Assembly: GCA_905371715.1 (NCBI GenBank)
Contig: CAJPLV010000011.1
Coordinates: 1 to 35,830, forward strand
Source: Candidatus Saccharimonadota bacterium
Lineage (GTDB): Bacteria; Patescibacteriota; Saccharimonadia; Saccharimonadales; Saccharimonadaceae
DNA length: 35,830 bases
Reading direction: 5' to 3'
Shown here: positions 16,574-26,471 of the stretch, piece after piece
Layout of the letters: each line of letters begins with the position of its first letter
Numbering within the stretch: the stretch's first letter is position 1
Translations under genes and position numbers: made by a program
The notes under the pieces: model-generated
The model's input: the letters and a program-made list of their open reading frames with translations, nothing else
Told to the model about the DNA's origin: nothing
The model's database searches: none

Positions 16574-18346
16574 ATGAGTAAAAGATCAAAAGACAGCCAA
16601 TCTATTCTGCGCTTATTTTGGCGTGCGTCGCAGCTATATAAATGGCGGCGAAATATAGCAATTATTGCCACGGCAGCTACGTTTATTGTCGGCATGTTTG
16701 TTGGTCCGCTGATTATTGCGCAGCTGCTTGATATGATCCAGCATAGACAGCTTAGCAGCACCAACAACTTATGGCAGCTCGTGATATTATATGGATTATC
16801 ACAACTATGGTCGGAGATTATCGGTTGGCGCTTAGTGCTTTATCTAGTGTGGACATTTGAGGTCTCCGTGATGCGCGATTTGTATGTAAAAATATTCAAC
16901 AAATTAGCAAACGAAACGTTATTTTTCCACGCTAACAAGTTTGGCGGCTCGCTCGTTAGCCAAACAAATAAATTTACCGGAGCGTTTGAACGCTTCTGGG
17001 ATACTATCATTTGGTCGATTCTGCCGGTCGTGATTTCCATTATTGGATCAATCGTTGTTCTCTCAACATTGTTATGGCAATACGCTATCTTCTTGGCGAT
17101 TTTCGCGGTTATTTTCATTATAGTGGTCTATTTTGGTTCGCGACCAATGATGAAGCTAAACGAAAAAGAAGCGGCTGCCAACAATACTATGAGCGGCAAA
17201 ATCGCTGATGCTATCTCTAATATTATGGCAGTGAAATCATCAGGCGCCGAGATGCGAGAAAGTAAAGAATTTACCAAAACAGCAAACAACTGGCGCAGCG
17301 CTTCATTTAATTTGATGTCCGGTTTTCTGAAAATGAGCGCTATTTATTCATCAATTACGACGACCATCAAAGTTGTCGCTATCGCGTTCGCCGTCTATGC
17401 TGCGCAGCATAATACTGTATCGGTAGCAGCGATTTACCTAATTATTACCTACACCGGTACAATGACGCGCGAGCTATGGAATATGAACGGTATTATGCGC
17501 AATTATAACCGCGTGCTTGGCGACGCGCGCGACATGGCGGAAATTCTACAAACACCGACAAGCTTGATTGATAAAAGTGCGAGAAAATTACGCATTTCGC
17601 ACGGCGAAATCGTCATGAATAATGTGACATTCACGCATGATGAAGGACAAGGCGACACGTTGTTTAAGAATTTCTCGCTGACCATCAAACCCGGCGAAAA
17701 AGTTGGACTAGTTGGCACATCTGGCTCAGGAAAGACGACGCTGACAAAACTACTCCTACGCTTTGCTGACATTGATAGCGGCGAGATTTTAATCGACTCG
17801 CAAAATATCGCCGACGTCACACAGGCAAGCTTACACTCAAGTATTGCGTATGTACCACAAGAACCGCTGCTCTTTCACCGCTCAGTGCTGGACAATATCG
17901 CGTACGGACGACCTGGCGCAACAAAATCCGACGTAAAGAAAGCCGCCAAGCAAGCTGGCGCATATGATTTCATCACGAAATTACACGATGGATTTGACAC
18001 GCTTGTCGGCGAGCGCGGCGTGAAATTATCGGGCGGACAACGCCAACGTATTGCTATCGCCCGCGCTATTTTGAAAGATGCACCAATTTTAGTCCTTGAC
18101 GAGGCAACATCAGCGCTCGACTCGGAATCTGAGGCGCTGATTCAAGAGTCGCTTGAGACGCTGATGAAAAATCGTACATCTATCGTTATCGCTCATCGCC
18201 TGTCAACTATCGCCAAACTTGACCGCATTATTGTCATGAAACGCGGTCGCATTATTGAGGACGGCACGCACAACGAGTTGCTGAAAAAGAACGGTACATA
18301 CGCGCAATTATGGCAACGTCAATCCGGCGGGTTTATTGAGGAATAA
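16574..18346 (+). CDS. ABC exporter, fused membrane and ATPase domains (MsbA/LmrA type)
   Basis: 590 residues. The N-terminal about 330 residues carry six hydrophobic segments of a type IV exporter fold. The ATPase domain starts near 350, with Walker A GTSGSGKT (381-388), Q-loop 'YVPQEPLLFHRS', signature LSGGQ (485-489), Walker B 'ILVLDEATSAL' (about 504-514) and H-loop 'IAHRLST'. Acts as a homodimer or with another half-transporter to export lipids, peptides or drugs; the substrate cannot be read from sequence. A strong AAGGAG SD lies 7 nt before the ATG. Its own promoter and a leader hairpin precede it. It is the only rightward gene in this part of the window and ends at a shared terminator with rplY. 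Confidence 0.95.
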   Translation: MSKRSKDSQSILRLFWRASQLYKWRRNIAIIATAATFIVGMFVGPLIIAQLLDMIQHRQLSSTNNLWQLVILYGLSQLWSEIIGWRLVLYLVWTFEVSVMRDLYVKIFNKLANETLFFHANKFGGSLVSQTNKFTGAFERFWDTIIWSILPVVISIIGSIVVLSTLLWQYAIFLAIFAVIFIIVVYFGSRPMMKLNEKEAAANNTMSGKIADAISNIMAVKSSGAEMRESKEFTKTANNWRSASFNLMSGFLKMSAIYSSITTTIKVVAIAFAVYAAQHNTVSVAAIYLIITYTGTMTRELWNMNGIMRNYNRVLGDARDMAEILQTPTSLIDKSARKLRISHGEIVMNNVTFTHDEGQGDTLFKNFSLTIKPGEKVGLVGTSGSGKTTLTKLLLRFADIDSGEILIDSQNIADVTQASLHSSIAYVPQEPLLFHRSVLDNIAYGRPGATKSDVKKAAKQAGAYDFITKLHDGFDTLVGERGVKLSGGQRQRIAIARAILKDAPILVLDEATSALDSESEALIQESLETLMKNRTSIVIAHRLSTIAKLDRIIVMKRGRIIEDGTHNELLKKNGTYAQLWQRQSGGFIEE

Positions 18347-18348
18347 AA

Positions 18349-18375
18349 AATCGTCCCCAATTCTGGGGGACGATT
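18349..18375. terminator. Terminator between convergent ABC exporter and rplY
   Basis: 10-bp perfect stem AATCGTCCCC/GGGGACGATT with a 7-nt loop. On the minus strand the stem is followed by TTTTTT, so it mainly ends rplY. On the plus strand the tail is weaker. Confidence 0.85.
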
Positions 18376-18393
18376 AAACATTTATATCACCTT

Positions 18394-19095
18394 TTATTCT
18401 GCTTCCGCGCCTGGCTTTTCGCCTTCAACTGGCACGTCCTCAGCGTCAGCCGAAGTCGATTCTCCTGCCACTGCTTCATTTGCAGCTTCAAGTGCAGCCG
18501 GCTCATACACGCTCGCAACGACTAAATCCTTCACGGTAACATTGTCGTCAGCCGTACCTTCGCGACCATCATCATTGTCGACAATCTCTACACCTGATGG
18601 CAACAGTATATCGCCGATCGTAACGCGATCGCCAGCGTCCGCGAGGTTCATAATCGACACCTCTAGAGACTCTGGCAGCTCCATCGGCAGCGCTTTGACC
18701 TCAATTTTCTCAATCGCTTGCAAAACGACCAATCCGTTACGCTCCGCCGCTGACTCACCTTCGCCAGCCAGGCGGATAGGCACTTCCGCCACCACCGGCT
18801 CATCGGCACGAACTGCATGAAACGAAATGTGACGAATAACACCATGCTTAATAGGGTGAAATTCCGCAGCTTTAATCATCGCAATACGGTGTTTCGTGCC
18901 CGACAACTGCACCGGCGTATGCTTGCCAGCTTCCGCGTACACACGCACCACCTCGCCTGCGTCAGCCTGAATTGCAATCGGCTCCATATTCGCACCATAC
19001 ACAACACCCGGTGTCAGCCCTCGTCTCCGCAGCTGCTTTACTTTTTTGCCGAAAATTTCTCGGCGATCTACTTTCAATGTTACCTTGTCTCCCAT
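18394..19095 (-). CDS. rplY: 50S ribosomal protein L25, long Ctc/TL5 form
   Basis: 233 residues. The N-terminal L25 domain (about 1-95: 'GKKVKQLRRRGLTPGVVYG', 'FHPIKHGVIRHISFHAV') binds 5S rRNA. A Ctc-type C-terminal beta domain (about 96-200) and an Ala/Glu-rich acidic tail follow. An AAGGAG SD lies just before the ATG. The extended -10 box at 19145-19150 gives it its own promoter. Terminated by the hairpin at 18349-18375. Confidence 0.95.
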   Translation of the reverse strand: MGDKVTLKVDRREIFGKKVKQLRRRGLTPGVVYGANMEPIAIQADAGEVVRVYAEAGKHTPVQLSGTKHRIAMIKAAEFHPIKHGVIRHISFHAVRADEPVVAEVPIRLAGEGESAAERNGLVVLQAIEKIEVKALPMELPESLEVSIMNLADAGDRVTIGDILLPSGVEIVDNDDGREGTADDNVTVKDLVVASVYEPAALEAANEAVAGESTSADAEDVPVEGEKPGAEAE

Positions 19096-19144
19096 ATTTC
19101 TCCTTTTCGGATATGTTTCCGGAGTTACATGATACTGTGTATTT

Positions 19145-19150
19145 ATTATA
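19145..19150 (-). promoter_or_regulatory. Extended -10 promoter of rplY
   Basis: TGTTATAAT on the minus strand (TATAAT at 19145-19150), about 50 nt before the ATG. The -35 is weak. Confidence 0.6.
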
Positions 19151-19247
19151 ACATATGCGGAAACTATTATTCATAACACTCTGTCTGCAAGCAAGCATAA
19201 ATGCTACCACTCTGCTCGCAAAAACGCAATGTATGTTTATCCAAAAT

Positions 19248-22200
19248 CTATCGGGTTCGGCGTTTCATCAAATAGTAACCACCAACTATGCCACCGCCGA
19301 GCAGTGCGACCGCACCGAACGCATAAAACACTACATTATCTCCCGTATTTGCAAGTTGCCGACCACTCACCTTATTATTTGCATTCTGTGCCGATGAGCG
19401 GGCAGACGTACCGCCTGGCTGAGTGCTGGGAGGAGTTGGAGATGCCGACACCAAGTAAACACCCACCGGATCAACAATCTCGCCATTCGCGATACCGTCC
19501 GAATCGCCGAATCCGCCATCTGTAAGCTGATACGCCACAACCGTACGCAAACCATCTGCCGATGCCAAGAAACTCACCTTATTTGTTATGTCGCTCACCG
19601 TCCCGTTATATTCCTTTACGACTCGCAATTTTGACGTGTCTGAGTATAAGCGACTAAGCTGTAGTTGAACCTGCACCGAATAACCACTCGCCGACGCTGA
19701 ATGCGCACAATCAACCGTGAATGCGACTTGCTCGCGTAAATCGCTACCCTGGTGTTTCGACGAAATCGTACCGAGTGCAATCTGGGCTATATTAGAGCAC
19801 TGGCTACCAGAGACAGAAACTGTCAATATACCACCTTCAGGCTGAATGATCTGCCGTTTTGTCACCGGCGCCGGAGCTGGCGGCGTTACAATTGTAATCG
19901 CATTCAAACGATCCTGTAGAGCTTTCTTTTTGGCTTGGTCTTGAACTTTGTCAACCAACGCTTTTGCAGCGTCAACGGCAGCCTGAGTTTTGTTATGCTC
20001 CGCCGCAACAACAGCAGTCTCGGCAGCGGCCTGAGCGTTTGTCTCTTTTTGCTGGGCAGCGGTGATGGCATTATTAAGAGCAACCGTAGCGTCGTTCACA
20101 TCCTGCTCGCTTACACTTTGAGAATTGTTTACCTCTCTCGCTTTTGCAAGTGCCCTTGCAACTCCCTGATCGTTCTGGATGTACAACGGTTCGTTTTGTG
20201 CAGCTGTTATTGCAGCGCGAAGAGCGGTTTTATCAACCGGCGCTGGTATAACGATTGCATCAAGGCGATCTTGGAAGGACTTTTTCTTGGCTTGGTCTTG
20301 GACCTTGTCGACAAGTACTTTCGCGGCATCTATAGCGGTTTGTGTTTTGTCGTGTTCCGCTTTTGCCACAGCAGTTTCAGCAGCTGCCTGAGCGTCTGAT
20401 TCTTTCTTCTTCGCCGCCGAAACAGCATTATTTAGTGTGGTCGTGGCTAAAGCTACATCTTGCTCGGTAGCGCTCTGTGAGCTATTTATTTCCTGAGCTT
20501 TCATAAGTGCTCTCGCTACAGCTTCGTCCCGCCTAATGTATAGCGGTTCATTTTGTGCAGCCGTTATAGCAGCCTGAAGAGCGGCTTTATCCGGAGCAAC
20601 CGGCGTTGTACCTGTCGCGTCCATTAATGTATTAACGAGCGCCCCGCGATTCACTGCTACACCAGCTTTTACCGTCGTACCCGACGGATCAATCGCAAGC
20701 GCAACGTCGCTCGGCAACGGCTTGCCAGAGTTAATTGCAGGACTACCGGCTTTTAGCGTGTAGTTGCTCTTCTTATAGTCGGCATTATGTACCGCCTCTT
20801 TTATAAAATACGGATTATTTTCCCGCGAACCAAGCTCATCAAACGAATGCTCGCCGCGCCCCTTGATAGAACTCCGAACCCGAGTATCATTCTTGATGTC
20901 TGCTATTCGAGCGAATTGTATATCAATCGTATTTCCGCCGTCAAGATCCCAAGTAAATACTGTTGGCTCATTCGCAAGGCTGCTTCGGTAGTAAACATTA
21001 TAATCAAACCCTTTGAACATTTCGTTCGTGTAGATTTTTGTCGCTGCAGCGCCATTATTCTTGTCACCGTCAGAACGCACAGGGAACGAATAGAACCGCG
21101 AACCGTCATTTGGTACATATGCACGCGACGATAGAATATTATTATACATTTCTAAACCAGTCAGATTCCAGCTTAGTCCTTGACTCTTCGACCACGACTC
21201 CCACGTCGTACAGGTTACGTTATCCGCTGCGTAAGCATTACATCCGCTCTCGCGACTGTCTTCAAACAAATCAATCGGCCGGTTCGTTCGCGAAATCGTA
21301 TTGTTATAAATTTTTACATCATTGCTGCCCGAAATACGTATGCCTGTACCAGAACCTTCAATAATATTAGAGGCAATAATAGCAGGACCAGATACTTCAT
21401 AAAATATTGCCGTTCCATTGTTTGTAAAGAAGTTACCGACCAGCTTTGCATCAATACAACCCTCGTCGCACCAAAAACCAATCGGACTTGCCTTTATCAT
21501 ATTATTAGGATCGCTTTCTTCAACGCCAGATCCCGACCGATCAATGATATTATTACGAAATGTAAAGTCTTTCGTGTGCGTCACTTTTATTTCTGATATC
21601 GTACAGAATGCACCGCATTTCTTCACTTTAAACCCGGCGGCGTTACTGCCAGAAAATGTATTACCAATATACGTTGCCTTATGCGTTCTATTGGCACCCG
21701 CACCGTTTGCGCCGTTATCTAAGAATTTCGTATTTTTTACAACTAGATTATCAGCCTCGCCGGTATGTAACCCTATCGCTGAACTTTGTGCAAAGATAGA
21801 ATCTTGAATAACCGCATTTTTCGAAACCACAAATGCTTGCGACACACCAGACGTATCCGTAAAACCCCACGCTTGTACCGGCGCATACTGTGCAATGTTT
21901 ATACCCTTCATATTAAATCCAGCACCAGCCGCCGTAAACGCCCGCGACCGCTGCGATATTTCCGTTACGCCTGTAGTCGGGTCAGAGCCAACATAGTACG
22001 TAATATCGTCTTCTACACCTGGATGATAGTCATATTTACCTGTATCCGAGTTGAACGTTCTTGTCGTCGGCGTTTGATCTTCGGCGTAGAATTTACCAGC
22101 CGACACTTCCGCCTTGCTTGCGACTTGTTTTAGCGGCTTATCGTTAATAAACACTTGCTCCGGAAATGCTGCTGTGCCTTCTTCTGCTGGATTACTATTT

Positions 22201-22673
22201 ACTGTACAGACGTGGCAAAAATTGGTGTACCGTCCTTTCGTTTTCCAGAGATTTCCTTCTTTCGTCCAAACAGAGCCGCTCACGACATCACTGCCTTTGA
22301 GCCAGACTTCAGCGTGCGGTGCAGCTTGCAACGTTATGTTTGTTTTGTCGATCGAAAAATGCGGTTCACGGTAAATTCCAGATTTCGCGACTACTGTACC
22401 GCCGTTTGAAAGCTTCGACAAGGCAAACTTAAATGTCTTATATGGCACGCTTTCAGTACCATTCCCCGATACATCATCACCATCCGGTGACACCCACGCA
22501 ACGTTGCTCGTCGGCACCGCGTAGTTTGTATCAGTAAACTGATACATATTATTAATACGGACAGCATGCGCCGGTATAAAGTGCATTAGCCCCAAACCAG
22601 CAACAAACAAAACCGCCACATGTGCAACGATTATTTTATACAATTTCCTTCTATTTGAGCCTAGTTTTATCAC
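19248..22673 (-). CDS. Large beta-helix surface protein with LAxTG sorting signal
   Basis: 1141 residues from a GTG at 22673 (AGGCGG SD, 9-nt spacing). Longer starts lie upstream of the mapped promoter and are unlikely. Order: signal peptide or anchor (about 10-38, ends AHA); right-handed parallel beta-helix (about 55-690) opening 'WVSPDGDDVSGNGTESVPYKTF', with many 'NNTISR'/'NNIID'-type turns as in pectate-lyase-like proteins; two tandem 119-residue Ala-rich helical repeats (about 695-935); a choice-of-anchor U-like domain ('YQLTDGGFGDSDGIANGEIV'); a Ser/Thr/Pro linker; LANTGD, a membrane helix and KRRTR. Probably a wall-linked adhesin or polysaccharide-binding protein; no catalytic residues were assigned. 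Monocistronic with its own promoter; no clear terminator before rplY. Confidence 0.85.
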   Translation of the reverse strand: MIKLGSNRRKLYKIIVAHVAVLFVAGLGLMHFIPAHAVRINNMYQFTDTNYAVPTSNVAWVSPDGDDVSGNGTESVPYKTFKFALSKLSNGGTVVAKSGIYREPHFSIDKTNITLQAAPHAEVWLKGSDVVSGSVWTKEGNLWKTKGRYTNFCHVCTVNSNPAEEGTAAFPEQVFINDKPLKQVASKAEVSAGKFYAEDQTPTTRTFNSDTGKYDYHPGVEDDITYYVGSDPTTGVTEISQRSRAFTAAGAGFNMKGINIAQYAPVQAWGFTDTSGVSQAFVVSKNAVIQDSIFAQSSAIGLHTGEADNLVVKNTKFLDNGANGAGANRTHKATYIGNTFSGSNAAGFKVKKCGAFCTISEIKVTHTKDFTFRNNIIDRSGSGVEESDPNNMIKASPIGFWCDEGCIDAKLVGNFFTNNGTAIFYEVSGPAIIASNIIEGSGTGIRISGSNDVKIYNNTISRTNRPIDLFEDSRESGCNAYAADNVTCTTWESWSKSQGLSWNLTGLEMYNNILSSRAYVPNDGSRFYSFPVRSDGDKNNGAAATKIYTNEMFKGFDYNVYYRSSLANEPTVFTWDLDGGNTIDIQFARIADIKNDTRVRSSIKGRGEHSFDELGSRENNPYFIKEAVHNADYKKSNYTLKAGSPAINSGKPLPSDVALAIDPSGTTVKAGVAVNRGALVNTLMDATGTTPVAPDKAALQAAITAAQNEPLYIRRDEAVARALMKAQEINSSQSATEQDVALATTTLNNAVSAAKKKESDAQAAAETAVAKAEHDKTQTAIDAAKVLVDKVQDQAKKKSFQDRLDAIVIPAPVDKTALRAAITAAQNEPLYIQNDQGVARALAKAREVNNSQSVSEQDVNDATVALNNAITAAQQKETNAQAAAETAVVAAEHNKTQAAVDAAKALVDKVQDQAKKKALQDRLNAITIVTPPAPAPVTKRQIIQPEGGILTVSVSGSQCSNIAQIALGTISSKHQGSDLREQVAFTVDCAHSASASGYSVQVQLQLSRLYSDTSKLRVVKEYNGTVSDITNKVSFLASADGLRTVVAYQLTDGGFGDSDGIANGEIVDPVGVYLVSASPTPPSTQPGGTSARSSAQNANNKVSGRQLANTGDNVVFYAFGAVALLGGGIVGGYYLMKRRTR
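19878..20591 (-). repeat. Two tandem 357-bp repeats within the beta-helix surface gene
   Basis: Copy 1 at 20235-20591, copy 2 at 19878-20234, in frame, 119 residues each. Both begin 'DKxALxAAITAAQNEPLYI' and end 'LVDKVQDQAKKKxxQDRLxAI'. FIVAR/Ebh-like helical modules, probably a spacer stalk. Confidence 0.88.
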
Positions 22674-22718
22674 CGCCCTATTCCGCCTTTTTCTGTTAAT
22701 GTTTTGTACCTCAGTTCC

Positions 22719-22748
22719 ACTGTACCACAAATCGCTTACGCCTGTCAA
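22719..22748 (-). promoter_or_regulatory. Promoter of the beta-helix surface gene, with shared spacer motif
   Basis: Leftward -35 TTGACA (22743-22748), 18-nt spacer, -10 TACAGT (22719-22724). The spacer carries CGTAAGCGATTTG (22728-22740), identical to the spacer of the RCC1 operon promoter. Confidence 0.72.
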
Positions 22749-22857
22749 CAAAGAAGCTCTTAATCTTACCATCCTTGCAGCTAGGCCGCACCCCATCACC
22801 TTATCTGCGGCGCCTCTAATGTTTTTACCACGCTTCTGCAATAGTATTAAACTATGG

Positions 22858-22863
22858 TACAAT
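22858..22863 (+). promoter_or_regulatory. Extended -10 promoter of dedA (near-leaderless)
   Basis: TGGTACAAT (TACAAT at 22858-22863) lies 10 nt before the dedA ATG; there is no room for an SD. It is divergent from the beta-helix gene promoter. Confidence 0.6.
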
Positions 22864-22873
22864 TTTACTTGAT

Positions 22874-23533
22874 ATGGAAGCGCTCGTTCACGCCATCACC
22901 GGCTTTGGAATTATCGCAATCCTGCTCGTTGTCTTTGCCGAGTCGGGATTGCTCATTGGATTCGTTTTTCCGGGCGATAGTTTACTATTCACCGCCGGTT
23001 ACATGGTGCAGCAGCAAATTCTCGGATTCAATGGACAACCAATTGATATCCATATCTTTGCACTGCTTATTTTCGCCGCAGCTGTTGCCGGCGATAGCGT
23101 CGGATTTGAATTCGGGCATAAAGTCGGCCGTAAATTATTTCAAAAAGAAAACTCGCGATTTTTTAAGAAAAAATATCTCGACCAAACCGAAGCATTCTAT
23201 GCTAAGCACGGCTCAATTACGATCGTACTCGCACGGTTTGTGCCGATTGTTCGCACGTTTGCGCCAATTGTTGCCGGCGCAAGCAATATGCATTACCGCA
23301 CATTTATTACATACAACATTATCGGCGGGTTCTTGTGGTCGTCGCTGTTTGTCTATCTCGGATATTACGCCGGCGAGTTTTTGACCAAAGCGGATGTAAA
23401 TATCGAGGTCGCAGCGCTCATTATTATATTCCTATCGGTTTTGCCGATGATTATTCACGCACTCAAACAAGAAAGTACGCGCACTAAACTCAAACGCCAA
23501 TTCAAAGTGTTGTTTTCGAAAAAAGATAGCTAA
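22874..23533 (+). CDS. DedA/VTT-family membrane protein
   Basis: 219 residues with about five hydrophobic segments and the family motifs 'FAESGLLIGFVFPGDSLLFTAGY', 'GDSVGFEFGHKVGR' and 'VLARFVPIVRTFAPIVAGASNM'. DedA proteins are inner-membrane lipid scramblase-like or undecaprenyl-phosphate transport-related proteins (family knowledge). The start is fixed by homology and the -10 box lies 10 nt upstream, so translation is probably leaderless. It ends 29 bp from the convergent uvrA stop, with no clear terminator hairpin between them. Confidence 0.94.
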   Translation: MEALVHAITGFGIIAILLVVFAESGLLIGFVFPGDSLLFTAGYMVQQQILGFNGQPIDIHIFALLIFAAAVAGDSVGFEFGHKVGRKLFQKENSRFFKKKYLDQTEAFYAKHGSITIVLARFVPIVRTFAPIVAGASNMHYRTFITYNIIGGFLWSSLFVYLGYYAGEFLTKADVNIEVAALIIIFLSVLPMIIHALKQESTRTKLKRQFKVLFSKKDS

Positions 23534-23562
23534 ATTACCTGTCGTTACAAATAGCCCGTAGA

Positions 23563-26373
23563 CTATAAAAGCTTTTTCAAGTACTTGCCAGTGAATGATT
23601 CCGGCGATTTTGCAACGTCTTCCGGCGTACCTGATACAACCACCGTGCCGCCGCCTTGCCCGCCTTCCGGACCCATATCAATAATCCAGTCGGCGCATTT
23701 TATTACCTCTAAATTATGCTCAATGATAATCATACTATTACCGCCGTCGACAAGTTTTTGTAGAATATCGAGTAGTTTTTTAACGTCTGCCGTATGCAGC
23801 CCCGTTGTCGGCTCATCTAGAATGTAGAGCGTTTTACCAGTTGAACGGCGGCTCAACTCAGTCGCAAGTTTGATTCGCTGCGCCTCGCCGCCCGAAAATG
23901 TCGTTGCCGGCTGCCCAAGTTCAACATAGCCAAGCCCTACCTCGTTGATTGTTTGCAGTTTGCGCGCAATCGCCGGCACATTCGCGAAAAAATCACACGC
24001 CTGCTCAACTGTCATATTCAAAATATCGCTAATCGTTTTACCTTTATACTTAATTTCAAGTGCTTCGCGGTTATACCGCTTACCATGGCATTCCGGACAC
24101 TGAACGTATACATCCGGCAAAAAGTGCATTTCAATTTTTATCATGCCGTCACCCTGGCAATGCTCGCAGCGCCCGCCCTTCACATTAAAACTAAACCGTC
24201 CCGCTTTGTAACCGCGAATATTTGCTTCAGGCGTATTTGCAAACAACTCACGGATCTGTGTAAACACGCCGGTGTATGTCGCCGGGTTTGAGCGCGGCGT
24301 ACGCCCAATCGCCGATTGATCAATTACAATCGCTTTGTCTAATTGATCAATACCATCAATTCGTTCGTGCGCGCCTGGTACTGCTTGCGCCCGATGCAAC
24401 CGTGCTGTTAGCTCGTTTGCGACAATATCATTCACGAGCGTTGATTTGCCGCTGCCACTCACGCCTGTCACGAGTGTCATCACGCCAAGCGGAAATTCAA
24501 CATCAATATGTTTCAAATTATTTTCACGCGCACCGCGCACAACGAGTTTACGGTCTTTTTGCACAGTGCGGCGTTTTTTTGGTACAGCTATTTTCTCAGT
24601 ACCGCTTAAATACCGCCCTGTTATGCTTGCGGAATTTTCCGCAACCTCAGCTGGCGTACCTGCTGCTACAACTTCGCCGCCGTGCACGCCCGCACCCGGA
24701 CCAATATCTACCAGATAGTCTGCTTGCGCGATCGTATCCTCATCATGCTCAACAACAAGCACCGAATTGCCTAAATCACGCAGATGTTTCAATGTCGCGA
24801 TTAACCGATCGTTATCACGCTGGTGCAACCCGATCGACGGCTCATCAAGCACATAGAGGACGCCTTGCAGACCAGAACCGATCTGCGTTGCCAAACGAAT
24901 CCGCTGCGCTTCGCCGCCGCTAAGCGTATTTGCCGCTCGACTCAGCTCTAAGTAGTTTAGACCGACGTTATTCATAAAACCAAGCCGCGCCGCAATCTCT
25001 TTCAGAATCAACCGCACAATATGCATTTCCGACTCGCTGAATTTTAGCTTACTAAATAAATCAAGCGCATTTGCTACATCAAGATTACACATATCCATAA
25101 TCGACAGCCCGTTTACTGTCACCGCCAGCACAACCGGTTTGAGACGCGCACCTTGACATGTCGTACATTTCCGCTCGCGCATAAAGCGCTCAATATCTTT
25201 GCGCATAAAGTCGCTTTCCGTCTCGCGATGCCGACGCTCCAGATTCGGAATCACGCCTTCGTATGTCGCATCATAATAGCGCCCGCCCGCCAAGTCAATA
25301 CGATATTTTTGAGAACCCGTCCCATATAAAATTTTCTGCCGAACATCATCTGGCAATTGCTTGACCGGCACCTGCAGACTAAATCCATGCGCATCGGCGA
25401 CCGCTTTGATTTTGCGCATATAAAAATTATCAACATTAATACGATTATACGGGCGAATTGCACCCTCGGCGATCGTTAAATTACCGTTAAATACTAATTC
25501 TGGATCAATCTCTAGTCGCGTACCAAGCCCCGTGCACGTCGGGCACGCGCCCTGCGGTGCATTAAAACTAAACAGGCGCGGCTCAAGCTCTGGAATCTCT
25601 TCGTTCGGGTGATCAACACACGCGTAGCGCTGGCTGTACGTCAACAGCTCGCCGCTATCAACATTCATAATCTGCACGACGCCCGACGCCAAATCAAGCG
25701 ACTGCTCCACCGCCTGCGACACGCGGCTAATCATGTCCGGCTTCATAACGATTCGGTCAATAACAATTTCGATATCATGCTTGTAACTTTTCTGCAGCTC
25801 TGGAAATTCATCAAGCGCATACACCACGCCGTCCACCCGTGCCCGCGCGAAACCGGAGCGCATATATTGCTCTGGCACGTACTGAAACTCGCCTTTTTTC
25901 TGCGCGACGATCGGCGCCAGTATCATGAGCCGTTCACCTTCCGGTAATTTCATGATTTCGTCAATAATCGCCTGCGCCGTGCGCCGCTGCACCGGCTTAT
26001 TACAAACCGGACAGTGCGGCACGCCAACGCGCGCAAATAGCAATCGCAAATAATCGTAGATCTCCGTTACCGTTGCAACCGTTGAACGCGGGTTGCGCGA
26101 TGTCGACTTTTGATCAATACTAATCGCCGGACTCAGCCCTTCAATGCTATCGACGTCCGGCTTATCCATGATGCCTAAAAATTGCCGCGCATAGCTACTC
26201 AGGCTCTCAACGTAACGGCGCTGCCCCTCGGCGTAAATCGTATCAAACACCAAGCTTGATTTACCGCTGCCACTTAAGCCCGTCACGACGACAAATTGGT
26301 CGCGCGGAATCTCAATATTAACATTTTTTAAGTTATTTTGGCGCGCGCCGATAATTTTTATGCTCTTTGACAT
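23563..26373 (-). CDS. uvrA: Excinuclease ABC subunit A
   Basis: 936 residues, full length. Two ABC ATPase modules: Walker A 'GLSGSGKSS' near residue 33 and 'GVSGSGKST' near 640; signatures 'LSGGEAQRIRLA' and 'FSGGEAQRIKLA'. Zinc-binding elements are kept ('CPVC', 'CPTC', 'CTTC', 'CEHC', 'CPEC'), but one usual CxxC before 'ELEPRLFSFN' reads C-V-D-H, a plausible Cys-to-His ligand swap. UvrA finds bulky DNA lesions and loads UvrB. The ATG is fixed by homology ('IKIIGARQNNLKNVNIEIPRD'), with a TATAAT box 8 nt before it. Confidence 0.98.
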   Translation of the reverse strand: MSKSIKIIGARQNNLKNVNIEIPRDQFVVVTGLSGSGKSSLVFDTIYAEGQRRYVESLSSYARQFLGIMDKPDVDSIEGLSPAISIDQKSTSRNPRSTVATVTEIYDYLRLLFARVGVPHCPVCNKPVQRRTAQAIIDEIMKLPEGERLMILAPIVAQKKGEFQYVPEQYMRSGFARARVDGVVYALDEFPELQKSYKHDIEIVIDRIVMKPDMISRVSQAVEQSLDLASGVVQIMNVDSGELLTYSQRYACVDHPNEEIPELEPRLFSFNAPQGACPTCTGLGTRLEIDPELVFNGNLTIAEGAIRPYNRINVDNFYMRKIKAVADAHGFSLQVPVKQLPDDVRQKILYGTGSQKYRIDLAGGRYYDATYEGVIPNLERRHRETESDFMRKDIERFMRERKCTTCQGARLKPVVLAVTVNGLSIMDMCNLDVANALDLFSKLKFSESEMHIVRLILKEIAARLGFMNNVGLNYLELSRAANTLSGGEAQRIRLATQIGSGLQGVLYVLDEPSIGLHQRDNDRLIATLKHLRDLGNSVLVVEHDEDTIAQADYLVDIGPGAGVHGGEVVAAGTPAEVAENSASITGRYLSGTEKIAVPKKRRTVQKDRKLVVRGARENNLKHIDVEFPLGVMTLVTGVSGSGKSTLVNDIVANELTARLHRAQAVPGAHERIDGIDQLDKAIVIDQSAIGRTPRSNPATYTGVFTQIRELFANTPEANIRGYKAGRFSFNVKGGRCEHCQGDGMIKIEMHFLPDVYVQCPECHGKRYNREALEIKYKGKTISDILNMTVEQACDFFANVPAIARKLQTINEVGLGYVELGQPATTFSGGEAQRIKLATELSRRSTGKTLYILDEPTTGLHTADVKKLLDILQKLVDGGNSMIIIEHNLEVIKCADWIIDMGPEGGQGGGTVVVSGTPEDVAKSPESFTGKYLKKLL

Positions 26374-26381
26374 GGCTATAT

Positions 26382-26387
26382 ATTATA
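26382..26387 (-). promoter_or_regulatory. Extended -10 box giving a leaderless uvrA transcript
   Basis: TGCTATAAT on the minus strand (TATAAT at 26382-26387), 8 nt before the uvrA ATG. No LexA-like palindrome was recognised nearby. Confidence 0.65.
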
Positions 26388-26471
26388 GCATTTTTACACA
26401 CATCATACTAGCCGCGATCGGCGCGGTAAAAGCGAAGCGACACGAAACATAGGTGCACACTTTTGCGCACA

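Noticed and set aside
19935..20399. Plus-strand 154-codon frame opposite the helical repeats
   Set aside because: It is a shadow of the repetitive minus-strand gene, with no SD or promoter; codon pattern follows the minus strand.
23534..23562. AAAAGCTTTTT palindrome between dedA and uvrA as a terminator
   Set aside because: The inverted repeat has no loop and no GC-rich stem, so it is not a credible terminator.
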